The position numbers and the translations under genes were made by a program. Below are positions 1 to 5,739 of a stretch of 8,128 nt of DNA, piece after piece. This DNA is from UBA2040 sp965660955 (GTDB lineage Bacteria > Bacteroidota > Bacteroidia > Flavobacteriales_D > Crocinitomicaceae). Below the pieces are notes generated by a model that made no database searches, had not been told where the DNA came from, and saw only the letters and a program-made list of their open reading frames with translations. The first letter of the stretch is position 1; each line of letters starts with the position of its first letter. Where the stretch lies: NCBI GenBank assembly GCA_965660955.1, contig CBFIBY010000123.1, forward strand, positions 1-8,128, given 5' to 3'.

Positions 1-361
1 GGTAGAGTTTTTTCTCTTGGCGAGAATACTCTCCTCTGTTTTCGTTCACAGATTCCGCTGAAGTAGATTCGGAGGAATTTGTTTCTTCTTCCCCTTCATC
101 GTCGATATACTGTTCCGGTTCGCCTAGCGTGGCAATCGTTTTCTCCACCACTGATTGATCAATTACTTGTTTTCCACCTTCCAAGTCGGAAGTGAAAAGT
201 TCAGCAATGCGAAGCTCGATATCTTCGATGATTTCTTCTTTACCGACCGTATTGGACAACTTTCGTTCCAATCGATCCATGTAGTTCTGCAACGTTTCAT
301 ACGCGTCTTCTTCGATGATGAAGTTGAGACCTTTGATATGTATTGATGTAGTTTTTTTCAT
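1..361 (-). CDS. PspC domain-containing protein, N-terminal part (cut by window edge)
   Basis: This frame was read by eye on the reverse strand from an ATG at 359-361. It stays open for 120 codons to the left edge, so only the N-terminus is present. The protein begins MKKTTSIHIKGLNFIIEEDA and continues with YETLQNYMDRLERKL and KEEIIEDIELRIAELF. This is the characteristic N-terminal region of Bacteroidetes PspC-domain proteins; the PspC membrane segments would lie beyond the window. Residues 85 onward are acidic and Ser/Glu rich, like a linker. Its start lies 3 nt after the stop of the PadR gene, so the two are almost certainly co-transcribed and probably translationally coupled. Known for the family: PspC proteins are inner-membrane proteins named after the phage-shock system, but the Bacteroidetes versions are poorly characterised. 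The family call rests on the N-terminus alone and on the PadR neighbour. Confidence 0.85.
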   Translation of the reverse strand, partial: MKKTTSIHIKGLNFIIEEDAYETLQNYMDRLERKLSNTVGKEEIIEDIELRIAELFTSDLEGGKQVIDQSVVEKTIATLGEPEQYIDDEGEEETNSSESTSAESVNENRGEYSRQEKKLY

Positions 362-364
362 GAT

Positions 365-688
365 TTATTTACTTAATCGGTTTACGGCAGAGCTTAATTC
401 TGTCCATGTTTTGGATAAATTGGAATGGAATTCTTTTCCATCCTTGGTCAACGAATAATATTTTCTGGGCGGACCGCTTGTGGATTCTTCCCAACGATAG
501 GTGAGGAGATCCATATTTTTTAAACGGGTCAAAAGCGGATACAACGTTCCTTCCACAACAATCAACTTTGCCGACTTCAGTTCCTCTAGAATTTCAGACG
601 GATAAGCTTCCTTGCGCAGCAGGATAGAAAGGATACAGAATTCTAAAATTCCTTTCCGCATTTGAGCTTGCGTATTTTCAACTTTCAT
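365..688 (-). CDS. PadR family transcriptional regulator
   Basis: A 107-residue winged-helix repressor of the short PadR type. The N-terminus (residues 1-25, with MRKGILEFCILSILL) forms the first helices. Residues 29-58 (YPSEILEELKSAKLIVVEGT, then LYPLLTRLKNM) are the helix-turn-helix with the classic EGTLYPLLxRL signature. Residues 62-82 (LTYRWEESTSGPPRKYYSLT) are the wing with the conserved GPPRKYY motif. The C-terminal helix (85-107) is short, as in the dimerising PadR-s2 subgroup. The gene is followed after 3 nt by a PspC-type gene, a recurrent pair in Bacteroidetes. PadR proteins usually repress their own operon; an inverted repeat over the -33 element just upstream fits this. The inducing signal cannot be read from sequence. 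The start is the only ATG consistent with the conserved N-terminus. Confidence 0.96.
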   Translation of the reverse strand: MKVENTQAQMRKGILEFCILSILLRKEAYPSEILEELKSAKLIVVEGTLYPLLTRLKNMDLLTYRWEESTSGPPRKYYSLTKDGKEFHSNLSKTWTELSSAVNRLSK

Positions 689-704
689 TTATAATTATTT
701 TATA

Positions 705-736
705 CAAAGATATGGGTAAAAGATTGAACTATGCAA
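705..736 (-). promoter_or_regulatory. Promoter of the padR-pspC operon
   Basis: On the minus strand TATCTTTG (705-712) matches the Bacteroidetes -7 consensus TAnnTTTG exactly. TTG (734-736) lies 21 nt upstream, inside the spacing known for flavobacterial -33 elements. Transcription should begin near position 699, giving a leader of roughly 10 nt before the padR ATG. The -33 TTG sits in the centre of an inverted repeat. Confidence 0.7.
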
Positions 737-749
737 TACATAGTACTAT
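728..749. promoter_or_regulatory. Probable PadR operator (inverted repeat over the -33 element)
   Basis: Positions 728-744 read ACTATG-caata-CATAGT, a perfect 6-bp inverted repeat with a 5-nt spacer. A second, overlapping perfect 10-bp palindrome, ATAGTACTAT, spans 740-749. Together they give three alternating half-sites. The spacer contains the -33 TTG of the padR promoter, so bound protein would block RNA polymerase. PadR operators in other bacteria are dyads with ATGT/ACAT-like arms; the match here is partial. Assignment to this PadR is inferred from position. Confidence 0.55.
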
Positions 750-756
750 AAACTTT

Positions 757-795
757 TTAGAAAATATGTTAATCCCTTGATATCATTGGGGATTA
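757..795 (-). terminator. Candidate terminator of the HEAT-like gene
   Basis: TAATCCC (770-776) and GGGATTA (789-795) are perfect 7-bp complementary arms around a 12-nt loop. The outer arm contains the stop codon of the minus-strand gene. In the direction of transcription the stem is followed by ACATATTTTCTAA, a weak T-rich tract. The position suits separation of this gene from padR, but the U-run is poor, so it may only be a 3'-end stem-loop. Confidence 0.45.
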
Positions 796-1326
796 CACGC
801 GAAGTTTTTTTGTCTTGTTTTTGAATTTTCGTGTTGCGGCACCATAGGCAACCGATTTATCCATGGAATGTAGTTCGATTAAATCATCAATTTCATCTAA
901 AAGTTCAGGGTATTTAAGCACCAAAGGAACAAGTGTATAGATGCTATAAACTTGCAAGGCGACTTTATTGTCCGAATTGGCAATGATTTCCGAACACATG
1001 TCAATCACTTTTCCATGAAATTCTTCATCCACATCCAAATAGGTTAGGACTTTCATCCAGCTTCGAAGACTAGATTGATGGTCCCCATTTTCGAGAAAGG
1101 AAATGATTTCTGCCTGTCTTTTTTGAAACGGTTCACGATTATCTTCTATCAAGTGTGTGCATATCCAACTACCAATAATCGCGATTTTAACGTCGCGGTA
1201 ATTTAAGGAAACAGTGAGTAAATCGTCTAAGTCTTGACTATCTTGAAGACTTCGGGTTTTAAACGATTCGAAATCACGAGTTTTGTAAAACTCCAAAAGT
1301 GACGATTTGATTGAAGAAATGGACAT
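793..1326 (-). CDS. Hypothetical HEAT-like all-helical protein
   Basis: A 177-residue soluble protein without signal peptide or membrane segment. I do not recognise a named family with certainty. It reads as consecutive amphipathic helices, for example DVKIAIIGSWICTHLIED (45-62), residues 84-98 (QSSLRSWMKVLTYLD) and KVALQVYSIYTLVPLVLKYP (121-140). The spacing is compatible with HEAT/ARM-type repeats. The pattern 'KVALQVYSIYTL' followed by a final helix and a basic tail (166-177) resembles small HEAT-like proteins common in Bacteroidetes, whose function is unknown. The only plausible ATG (1324-1326) overlaps the start region of the divergent DUF547 gene by 8 bp. Cytosolic location and a protein-binding role are inferences from the fold alone. 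Confidence 0.82.
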   Translation of the reverse strand: MSISSIKSSLLEFYKTRDFESFKTRSLQDSQDLDDLLTVSLNYRDVKIAIIGSWICTHLIEDNREPFQKRQAEIISFLENGDHQSSLRSWMKVLTYLDVDEEFHGKVIDMCSEIIANSDNKVALQVYSIYTLVPLVLKYPELLDEIDDLIELHSMDKSVAYGAATRKFKNKTKKLRV

Positions 1327-2008
1327 ATCGACAAAATTAATAGAATTAAGCGCCCTTTTTCTAAAGAAGGCATTGAAAGATGACGATGTTTCTGATGAGT
1401 TGAATTTCTTTGTTCATCTGGAAGTAGAGAATCTTTCTAATTTGCTTGAAAACGAGAAGAAAGTTTTCTGGTTAAATGTGTACAATGGCATCGTGCAAGT
1501 TCAATTGAGCAACATGGAAGGCGATTCGGTTGATAAATCTATTTTTTCAATGAAGTTATTTGAAATTGCCGGACATAACATATCGCTCGACGATATTGAA
1601 CATGGAGTAATACGAGGGAACAAATGGAAATATGGTCTGGGTTATCTATCTGGAAAACACTTGCCTAAACAAATTCGCAATTGGAAATGCAAACAATTGG
1701 ATCCAAGAATCCATTTTCAATTGAATTGTGGTGCCGCATCTTGTCCTATGATTCGCGTTTTGAATGTAGACATTCTCGAGCAAGAATTAGAATTGGGAGA
1801 ATCCGATTATGTTCTACAGGAATCCACCATAAATAAAGATTCCAATCAAATTTTACTTTCAGGTCTTTTCCTTTTTTATTTGAAAGATTTCGGAGGAATG
1901 AAAGGTGTTAAATTAGTAGTAAAGAAGCATTTCCCTAATCTGCATTACAAAGTAAGTTTTCAAAAATTCGATTGGACAAAAGCGCCAAAAAAAAGTAAAC
2001 TGAAATAA
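1319..2008 (+). CDS. DUF547 domain-containing protein
   Basis: With the ATG at 1319 this is a 229-residue protein. A TTG at 1307 is in frame and would add four residues, but the ATG preceded by GAAGAA is preferred. DUF547 hallmarks are clear: FWLNVYNGIV (50-59), DDIEHGVIRGN (91-101), then LDPRIHFQLNCGAASCPMI (127-145), the conserved 'HFALNCGAxSCP' block, and SGLFLFYLKDFGG (181-193). The family is widespread in Bacteroidetes and plants; its biochemical role is unknown. The conserved Asn-Cys-Gly and Ser-Cys-Pro positions have been thought catalytic-like, without proof here. No signal peptide is visible, unlike many secreted DUF547 proteins. The C-terminus is Lys rich. It lies 127 bp before the VTC gene on the same strand, but that gene has its own promoter. 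Confidence 0.92.
   Translation: MDISTKLIELSALFLKKALKDDDVSDELNFFVHLEVENLSNLLENEKKVFWLNVYNGIVQVQLSNMEGDSVDKSIFSMKLFEIAGHNISLDDIEHGVIRGNKWKYGLGYLSGKHLPKQIRNWKCKQLDPRIHFQLNCGAASCPMIRVLNVDILEQELELGESDYVLQESTINKDSNQILLSGLFLFYLKDFGGMKGVKLVVKKHFPNLHYKVSFQKFDWTKAPKKSKLK
1332..1339 (-). promoter_or_regulatory. Possible -7 element for the HEAT-like gene
   Basis: On the minus strand TAATTTTG matches TAnnTTTG exactly and ends 5 nt before the ATG of the HEAT-like gene, inside the first codons of the divergent DUF547 gene. No TTG is found 17-23 nt upstream. If used, the mRNA would be leaderless or have only a few leader bases. The AT-rich context makes a chance match possible. Confidence 0.3.
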
Positions 2009-2097
2009 TTTTACTACAAGCCGAAGGAAAAAAAAGATTCTATCGTCGAAGTGATAGGAACAGAATGTTAGGAATTTTATCTAACTGTGAACTTCAA
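2009..2097 (+). other. Intergenic gap after the DUF547 gene, no confident terminator
   Basis: The gap up to the VTC promoter is AT rich and contains only two short inverted repeats, CTATC/GATAG (around 2040-2057) and GTTAG-9 nt-CTAAC (2067-2085). Neither has a U-run. I see no gene and no clear terminator, so readthrough from the DUF547 gene into the VTC operon is possible. Confidence 0.4.
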
Positions 2098-2127
2098 TTG
2101 AAAATTTCGTTTTAAAAATTATCTTTG
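2098..2127 (+). promoter_or_regulatory. Promoter of the VTC-DUF4956 operon
   Basis: TTG (2098-2100), then 19 nt, then TATCTTTG (2120-2127), a full match to the flavobacterial TTG-N17-23-TAnnTTTG promoter. Transcription would start around 2132-2134, only a few bases before the ATG at 2136, so the transcript should be nearly or fully leaderless. The -7 box is identical to that of the padR promoter. Confidence 0.72.
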
Positions 2128-2135
2128 CTTAACGT

Positions 2136-2879
2136 ATGGTTAACATTGCTGAACAACTAAATTCCTTCAAATCAATTTCTCTTGCGGAAATGGATTCTGT
2201 TCGTTTGATGAACAGAGTGGATACGAAGTATGCAATGTCAATCACTGAGCTTCCCGAATTACTCGAGAAATTGAAAGGCATATACTCCGTTGTTGAAATC
2301 AATGGATTGCGCATGTCTACCTACGAGAGCATGTATTTTGACGATGAAAAATTTAGTTTTTTCAATGCGCATCACAATGGCCGAGAAGAGCGCTTCAAAG
2401 TTAGAATTCGAAATTATGTGGAAAGCGGATTATACTTTTTAGAGGTTAAACACCGTCAAAAGGGGAGAGTAGCGAAGAAAAGAGTACGTTTGGATGGCTT
2501 CGAAAAAGAACTGTCGAAATCGTCGGAAGAATTTGTTGATGAGATTGTGAAAGAAAATGGTCCTTTGCATGCCAGTATGATGAACAAATACAAGCGCATT
2601 ACTTTGGTGGATTTGATTCGACAAGAACGATTAACGATTGATATTGATTTGAGTTTTTATTGGGAGGGAAAAACGGAAACGTTTGAAAATTTAGTTATTC
2701 TCGAACTTAAACAAAAGCGCTTTGATCGGCACGGACAATTCAATAACATCATGCGAAAAATAGGGAAACGTCCCTACCGTTTAAGTAAATATTGCATTGG
2801 TTCCTTAAGTTTGTACAAAGGAAAAATTAAACATAACATGTTCAAAGAGAAGATGTTGAAAATACAGAAAATTACATAA
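2136..2879 (+). CDS. VTC domain protein (polyphosphate polymerase-like triphosphate tunnel protein)
   Basis: A 247-residue soluble protein consisting of one VTC domain, the tunnel fold of yeast Vtc4, which polymerises polyphosphate from ATP. No SPX domain and no membrane segment are present. Visible family features are LMNRVDTKYAMS (24-35, with tunnel Lys31), YESMYFDDEKFSFFNAHHNG (63-82), the basic strand RFKVRIRNY (86-94), FLEVKHR (101-107, the ExK pair Glu103/Lys105), YKRITL (152-157), the acidic strand LTIDIDLSFY (166-175), LVILELKQKR (186-195, Glu190/Lys192) and the terminal RLSKYCIG (215-222, Lys218). The basic and acidic side chains expected to line the tunnel for triphosphate and metal are thus retained, so catalysis is plausible. 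The substrate in bacteria is not proven. The start is fixed by the conserved 'SISLAEMDSVRLMNR' region and the promoter just upstream. It is followed after 5 nt by the DUF4956 gene, its usual partner. Confidence 0.94.
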   Translation: MVNIAEQLNSFKSISLAEMDSVRLMNRVDTKYAMSITELPELLEKLKGIYSVVEINGLRMSTYESMYFDDEKFSFFNAHHNGREERFKVRIRNYVESGLYFLEVKHRQKGRVAKKRVRLDGFEKELSKSSEEFVDEIVKENGPLHASMMNKYKRITLVDLIRQERLTIDIDLSFYWEGKTETFENLVILELKQKRFDRHGQFNNIMRKIGKRPYRLSKYCIGSLSLYKGKIKHNMFKEKMLKIQKIT

Positions 2880-2884
2880 GAAAT

Positions 2885-3556
2885 ATGGATCCAAAATTAG
2901 TAGAGCAAGGTTTAGGTTGGCAATTTTTCGATACGGATGTGTATACGCTGATGTTCAGGTTGCTGATCAACTTGGTGGTTTTAACCGTTGTCATTCGGTA
3001 TTTGTACTACCCCAAAACGAAGCGTAAAGATTATCTATTTACGTATTACGTCATCGGTATCATCACCTTCTTCATTTGTTTCTCCTTGAAGAAATTAGAT
3101 ATCGATACCGGTATGGGACTCGGTTTATTTGCCATTTTTGGAATTATTCGATACAGAACCAATACAGTAGAAATCAAGGAGATGACCTATTTGTTCTTGG
3201 TGATTGGCCTATCGGTTATCAATTCATTGGCAAGTAACAACATTTCGCTTCTCGAGGTAATTATTATCAACGGATCAATGATTCTTCTAACAGCTGGATT
3301 GGAATATCTATGGTTGTTGAAGCACGAAACAAGAAAAACAATTGTCTACGAACGAATTGATTTGATCACGCCTGAACATAAGGAGGAAATGATGGCGGAT
3401 TTGACAGAAAGAACGGGTTTGAAAATTAACCGTTTTGAGGTAGGGAAAATCAACTTCCTTCGCGATGTTGCTCAAGTAATGATTTACTATTATGAGAGCG
3501 ATCAGTCTTTCTCAGATTATAGCTCACAAGAAGGTTCGGGGAACTCTTTCGATTAA
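2885..3556 (+). CDS. DUF4956 domain-containing membrane protein
   Basis: A 223-residue integral membrane protein of the DUF4956 family. Hydrophobic segments lie at about 20-42, 50-67, 76-89, 101-116 and 119-146. The family signature is the loop after the third segment, GLGLFAIFGIIRYRTNTVEI (78-97), continuing KEMTYLFLVIGLSVIN (98-113). Residues 150-210 form a soluble, mixed-charge C-terminal domain with an 'ERTGLKINRFEVGKINFLRD' segment, and the tail is Ser/Asp rich. The gene starts 5 nt after the VTC gene, and this pair recurs across bacteria, often with a CotH-like protein that is absent here. By analogy with yeast VTC, where membrane subunits carry nascent polyphosphate across a membrane, it may anchor the tunnel enzyme and conduct its product. 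That is inference. Its stop codon overlaps that of the convergent lipoprotein gene. Confidence 0.93.
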   Translation: MDPKLVEQGLGWQFFDTDVYTLMFRLLINLVVLTVVIRYLYYPKTKRKDYLFTYYVIGIITFFICFSLKKLDIDTGMGLGLFAIFGIIRYRTNTVEIKEMTYLFLVIGLSVINSLASNNISLLEVIIINGSMILLTAGLEYLWLLKHETRKTIVYERIDLITPEHKEEMMADLTERTGLKINRFEVGKINFLRDVAQVMIYYYESDQSFSDYSSQEGSGNSFD

Positions 3557-4479
3557 AGACATCCGCAACCGGAAAGATCGAGTTCGACCGTCCAAAGGGT
3601 AATCAATTTGCCTTCTTTGTTTTTGTAAACCAGAGAACGTGAAGGATTCGCCAAGCGGGTGTTTACTGGAAAATCGTCTGCGTAGGTGAAATAAAGATTG
3701 TCGACGCCTTTTAACTTAGCAAATGCCTTTTGATCTGGGAAATTGGTTGGACAATCCATGCATCCATTGGCGAATTGCTCTTTAAAGCATTTGTCGATTT
3801 CTGGAAAACTTCCGAATTCCAAATCTAATGAATAACGACTACCAAAAAGGATGCTGTCTTTTTCGTTTTCTTTGCTCAGGCTAAAGTCGTATTGAAAATA
3901 GGAAAGACAATCATCTCCTAAGTAGGCCAAGTTTTTGATTCGGCTTCTTCCTTTTTTCGACATCGAATAGATGTTCACCGAAGGCGGAGCGTCATTAAAC
4001 AATTCAGAAAATTCTTCGGGGAAGTAACACAATTTGCCTAGGCTATCTATACTTTGGTAGGCAAAATTCTCGCTCAACAATTGATTTTCTCGCGTTATAT
4101 CCTCCCAATTTCCATCTAATTCCTTCGAAGAATAGAATCCGATTATTCCAATTTGATCTGCGCTAAATCGGTAAATAGGATAAAATGGCTGATCAATCGT
4201 TAGCAAGAGTGTATCTGGATGATACGTTCGCTTAATCGTTTTGATGAGGTTTTTCAGAAAGCTTTTGTTTTCTCCTGAAAGCGAATTTTCGCCGTTAAGC
4301 AATCCTTCTAAGATTTCTAGTTTTATTTCTTGGCTCGGCTCGTATTCTGCCCAAAATGAAGAACACGTTGCTGTACGTACATTCGGATTCGACTTCACTT
4401 TTGGCAAAGCCTCGTCAGAGTTACACGAAAAAAGGATAGTTGTAAGTAGGAAAAGTAATGAAATGAGTGTAGCTTTCAT
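3553..4479 (-). CDS. Hypothetical cysteine-rich lipoprotein
   Basis: A 308-residue exported protein of no family I recognise. The signal peptide MKATLISLLFLLTTILFSCN ends in a lipobox with the lipidated Cys at 19, so it should be anchored to a membrane facing the periplasm. Eight further cysteines (39, 151, 191, 231, 240, 243, 305, 307) include a CMDC pair and a C-terminal CGCL. The even number and export suggest disulfides or metal binding. The middle part contains aromatic-rich beta-like stretches (IDQPFYPIYRF, 95-105; NLYFTYADDFP, 261-271) and 'SILFGSRYSLDLEF' (209-222). It is monocistronic, with a convergent neighbour on one side and the sucD terminator behind its promoter. Function cannot be assigned. 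Confidence 0.85.
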   Translation of the reverse strand: MKATLISLLFLLTTILFSCNSDEALPKVKSNPNVRTATCSSFWAEYEPSQEIKLEILEGLLNGENSLSGENKSFLKNLIKTIKRTYHPDTLLLTIDQPFYPIYRFSADQIGIIGFYSSKELDGNWEDITRENQLLSENFAYQSIDSLGKLCYFPEEFSELFNDAPPSVNIYSMSKKGRSRIKNLAYLGDDCLSYFQYDFSLSKENEKDSILFGSRYSLDLEFGSFPEIDKCFKEQFANGCMDCPTNFPDQKAFAKLKGVDNLYFTYADDFPVNTRLANPSRSLVYKNKEGKLITLWTVELDLSGCGCL

Positions 4480-4517
4480 ATATCTTAATTTTTCCTGGAT
4501 CCCAAAAAGAGGGGATG

Positions 4518-4525
4518 CAAAACTA
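4518..4525 (-). promoter_or_regulatory. Possible -7 element for the lipoprotein gene
   Basis: On the minus strand TAGTTTTG matches TAnnTTTG and lies 38 nt before the lipoprotein ATG, predicting a leader of roughly 30 nt. No TTG is found at the usual -33 distance, so the call is tentative. The predicted leader contains a small ATCCC/GGGAT inverted repeat (4499-4516). Confidence 0.4.
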
Positions 4526-4596
4526 AGAAAAGAAATTGAAAGGTGTTTGTTTTAACGATTCAATAACATTTGGACCAATAATTTAACTGCTTAAAT

Positions 4597-4630
4597 AAAA
4601 AAAAAGGGTGACCGCGTTGCAGACACCCTT
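4597..4630 (-). terminator. Rho-independent terminator of sucD
   Basis: In the minus-strand direction AAGGGTG (4624-4630) pairs with CACCCTT (4604-4610). The stem can extend inward past one T:T mismatch through CTGC/GCGG. It runs directly into nine T residues (4605 down to 4597). This is a textbook intrinsic terminator 18 nt after the sucD stop codon. Confidence 0.92.
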
Positions 4631-4648
4631 CAAATATATGGAATAAGA

Positions 4649-5527
4649 CTAAGCTGTTACACCAAGAACTTCTTTCATTTTTTCACCAATTTGTGCTGGA
4701 GAATCTACCACGTGAATTCCACATTCGCGCATGATTCGTTTTTTCGCTTCGGCAGTATCATCATCTCCACCAACAATCGCACCGGCGTGACCCATTGTTC
4801 TTCCTTTAGGAGCCGTTTCGCCTGCGATAAATCCAACAACAGGTTTCTTTGCATTGTCTTTAACCCATCGAGCAGCAATCGCTTCAAGGTTTCCACCAAT
4901 TTCACCAATCATAACGATGCCATCTGTATCAGGATCGTTCATCAATAATTCAACTGCTTCTTTCGTAGTTGTTCCGATAATCGGGTCACCACCAATTCCA
5001 ATGGCTGTTGTGATTCCCAATCCAGCTTTCGATACTTGGTCGGCTGCTTCGTAGGTCAATGTTCCTGATTTAGATACAATTCCGATTTTACCAGTTTTGA
5101 AAACAAATCCTGGCATAATGCCCACTTTCGCTTCTCCAGCCGTGATAACACCCGGACAATTTGGTCCAACCAAACGCGTATCATATCCATTGATGTACTC
5201 TTTCGCTTTTACCATGTCCGCCACAGGAATTCCTTCCGTGATACAAACAATTACAGCTATTCCAGCCGCAGCTGATTCCATAATCGCGTCGGCTGCAAAA
5301 GCAGGTGGAACGAAAATAATAGAAACATCAGCACCCGTTTTTTCAACGGCTTCAGCTACTGTATTAAAAACCGGACGATCCAAGTGCGTCGAACCACCTT
5401 TTCCCGGTGTTACTCCGCCAACTACGTTGGTTCCGAATTCAATCATTTGTCCTGCGTGAAAAGTTCCTTCACTTCCTGTGAATCCTTGAACTATAACTTT
5501 AGAATTTTTATTAACGAGTACGCTCAT
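4649..5527 (-). CDS. sucD: Succinyl-CoA synthetase (ADP/GDP-forming) alpha subunit
   Basis: A 292-residue protein of full length for SucD. With the beta subunit SucC it converts succinyl-CoA, phosphate and NDP to succinate, CoA and NTP in the TCA cycle, in the cytosol. The N-terminal CoA-binding Rossmann domain has GFTGSEGTFHAGQMIEFGT (15-33) and VGGVTPGKGG (36-45). GPNCPG (121-126) and SKSGTLTYE (152-160) follow. The ligase domain has GIGGDPIIGTT (177-187), GEIGG (208-212) and GRTMGHAGAIVGG (242-254), in which His247 is the phosphorylated active-site histidine. All key residues are intact. The stop codon is TAG. It stands alone with its own promoter and terminator; sucC is not adjacent, a separation seen in other Bacteroidetes. 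Confidence 0.99.
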   Translation of the reverse strand: MSVLVNKNSKVIVQGFTGSEGTFHAGQMIEFGTNVVGGVTPGKGGSTHLDRPVFNTVAEAVEKTGADVSIIFVPPAFAADAIMESAAAGIAVIVCITEGIPVADMVKAKEYINGYDTRLVGPNCPGVITAGEAKVGIMPGFVFKTGKIGIVSKSGTLTYEAADQVSKAGLGITTAIGIGGDPIIGTTTKEAVELLMNDPDTDGIVMIGEIGGNLEAIAARWVKDNAKKPVVGFIAGETAPKGRTMGHAGAIVGGDDDTAEAKKRIMRECGIHVVDSPAQIGEKMKEVLGVTA

Positions 5528-5560
5528 TTGTGCTAGTGTTGTCTGTTTTTAATTCGATGT

Positions 5561-5591
5561 CAAAAGTAGAGTTTTGGATTGGTTATGGCAA
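5561..5591 (-). promoter_or_regulatory. Promoter of sucD
   Basis: On the minus strand TTG (5589-5591), 20 nt, then TACTTTTG (5561-5568) match the flavobacterial promoter TTG-N17-23-TAnnTTTG. Transcription should start near 5555, giving a leader of about 28 nt before the sucD ATG. Confidence 0.7.
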
Positions 5592-5644
5592 GGAAAAAAA
5601 GTAAAAAATTAACTCTCCCGTTTGCTAGTAGAGGGGATGTGAAG

Positions 5645-5701
5645 CTTAAGATTTACCAATAGTTTCGGCTAACTTGTCAAAATTATTTTCTGACCAATTC
5701 T
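5645..5701 (-). other. Short coding-like stretch between the methyltransferase gene and sucD (possible gene remnant)
   Basis: Between two in-frame stops the minus strand reads ENWSENNFDKLAETIGKS and then TAA. The composition looks like the C-terminus of a real protein (Trp, mixed charge, helical LAETIGK), but no start codon precedes it and a TAG lies directly upstream. It could be the tail of a decayed gene or chance. It is not long enough to identify. Confidence 0.2.
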
Positions 5702-5703
5702 CC

Positions 5704-5739
5704 TAAAATCAATAGTTGTGTGAATACTATTTGATTTTA
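5704..5739. repeat. Stem-loop across the 3' end of the TylF-like gene
   Basis: TAAAATCAATAGT (5704-5716) pairs with ACTATT (5726-5731) plus GATTTTA (5733-5739), a 13-bp stem with one bulged base (5732) around a 9-nt loop. It includes the stop codon and last codons of the minus-strand methyltransferase gene. The stem is AT rich and followed by GGAGAATT rather than a U-run, so it is not a classical terminator. It may protect or end the transcript. Confidence 0.5.

Noticed and set aside
155..346. 63-codon plus-strand frame
   Set aside because: It is the antisense shadow of the PspC-type gene, whose minus-strand translation has a clear family match.
2067..2085. GTTAG/CTAAC dyad upstream of the VTC promoter
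   Set aside because: Five-base arms in AT-rich DNA are expected by chance, and it lies upstream of the -33 element rather than over it.
4499..4516. ATCCC/GGGAT inverted repeat in the lipoprotein leader
   Set aside because: The arms are only 5 bp and the repeat lies about where transcription would begin; not distinguishable from chance.
4241..4555. 104-codon plus-strand frame opposite the lipoprotein start
   Set aside because: The minus strand has a convincing signal peptide and lipobox here; the plus frame shows no recognisable feature.
4691..5459. Several open frames opposite and within sucD (85, 67, 66 and 120 codons)
   Set aside because: They are shadows of the strongly conserved sucD reading frame, with low-complexity translations and no start signals or family resemblance.
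5678..5685. TAATTTTG match on the minus strand as an extra sucD promoter
   Set aside because: The only upstream TTG is 24 nt away, outside the usual spacing, and sucD already has a better promoter at 5561-5591.
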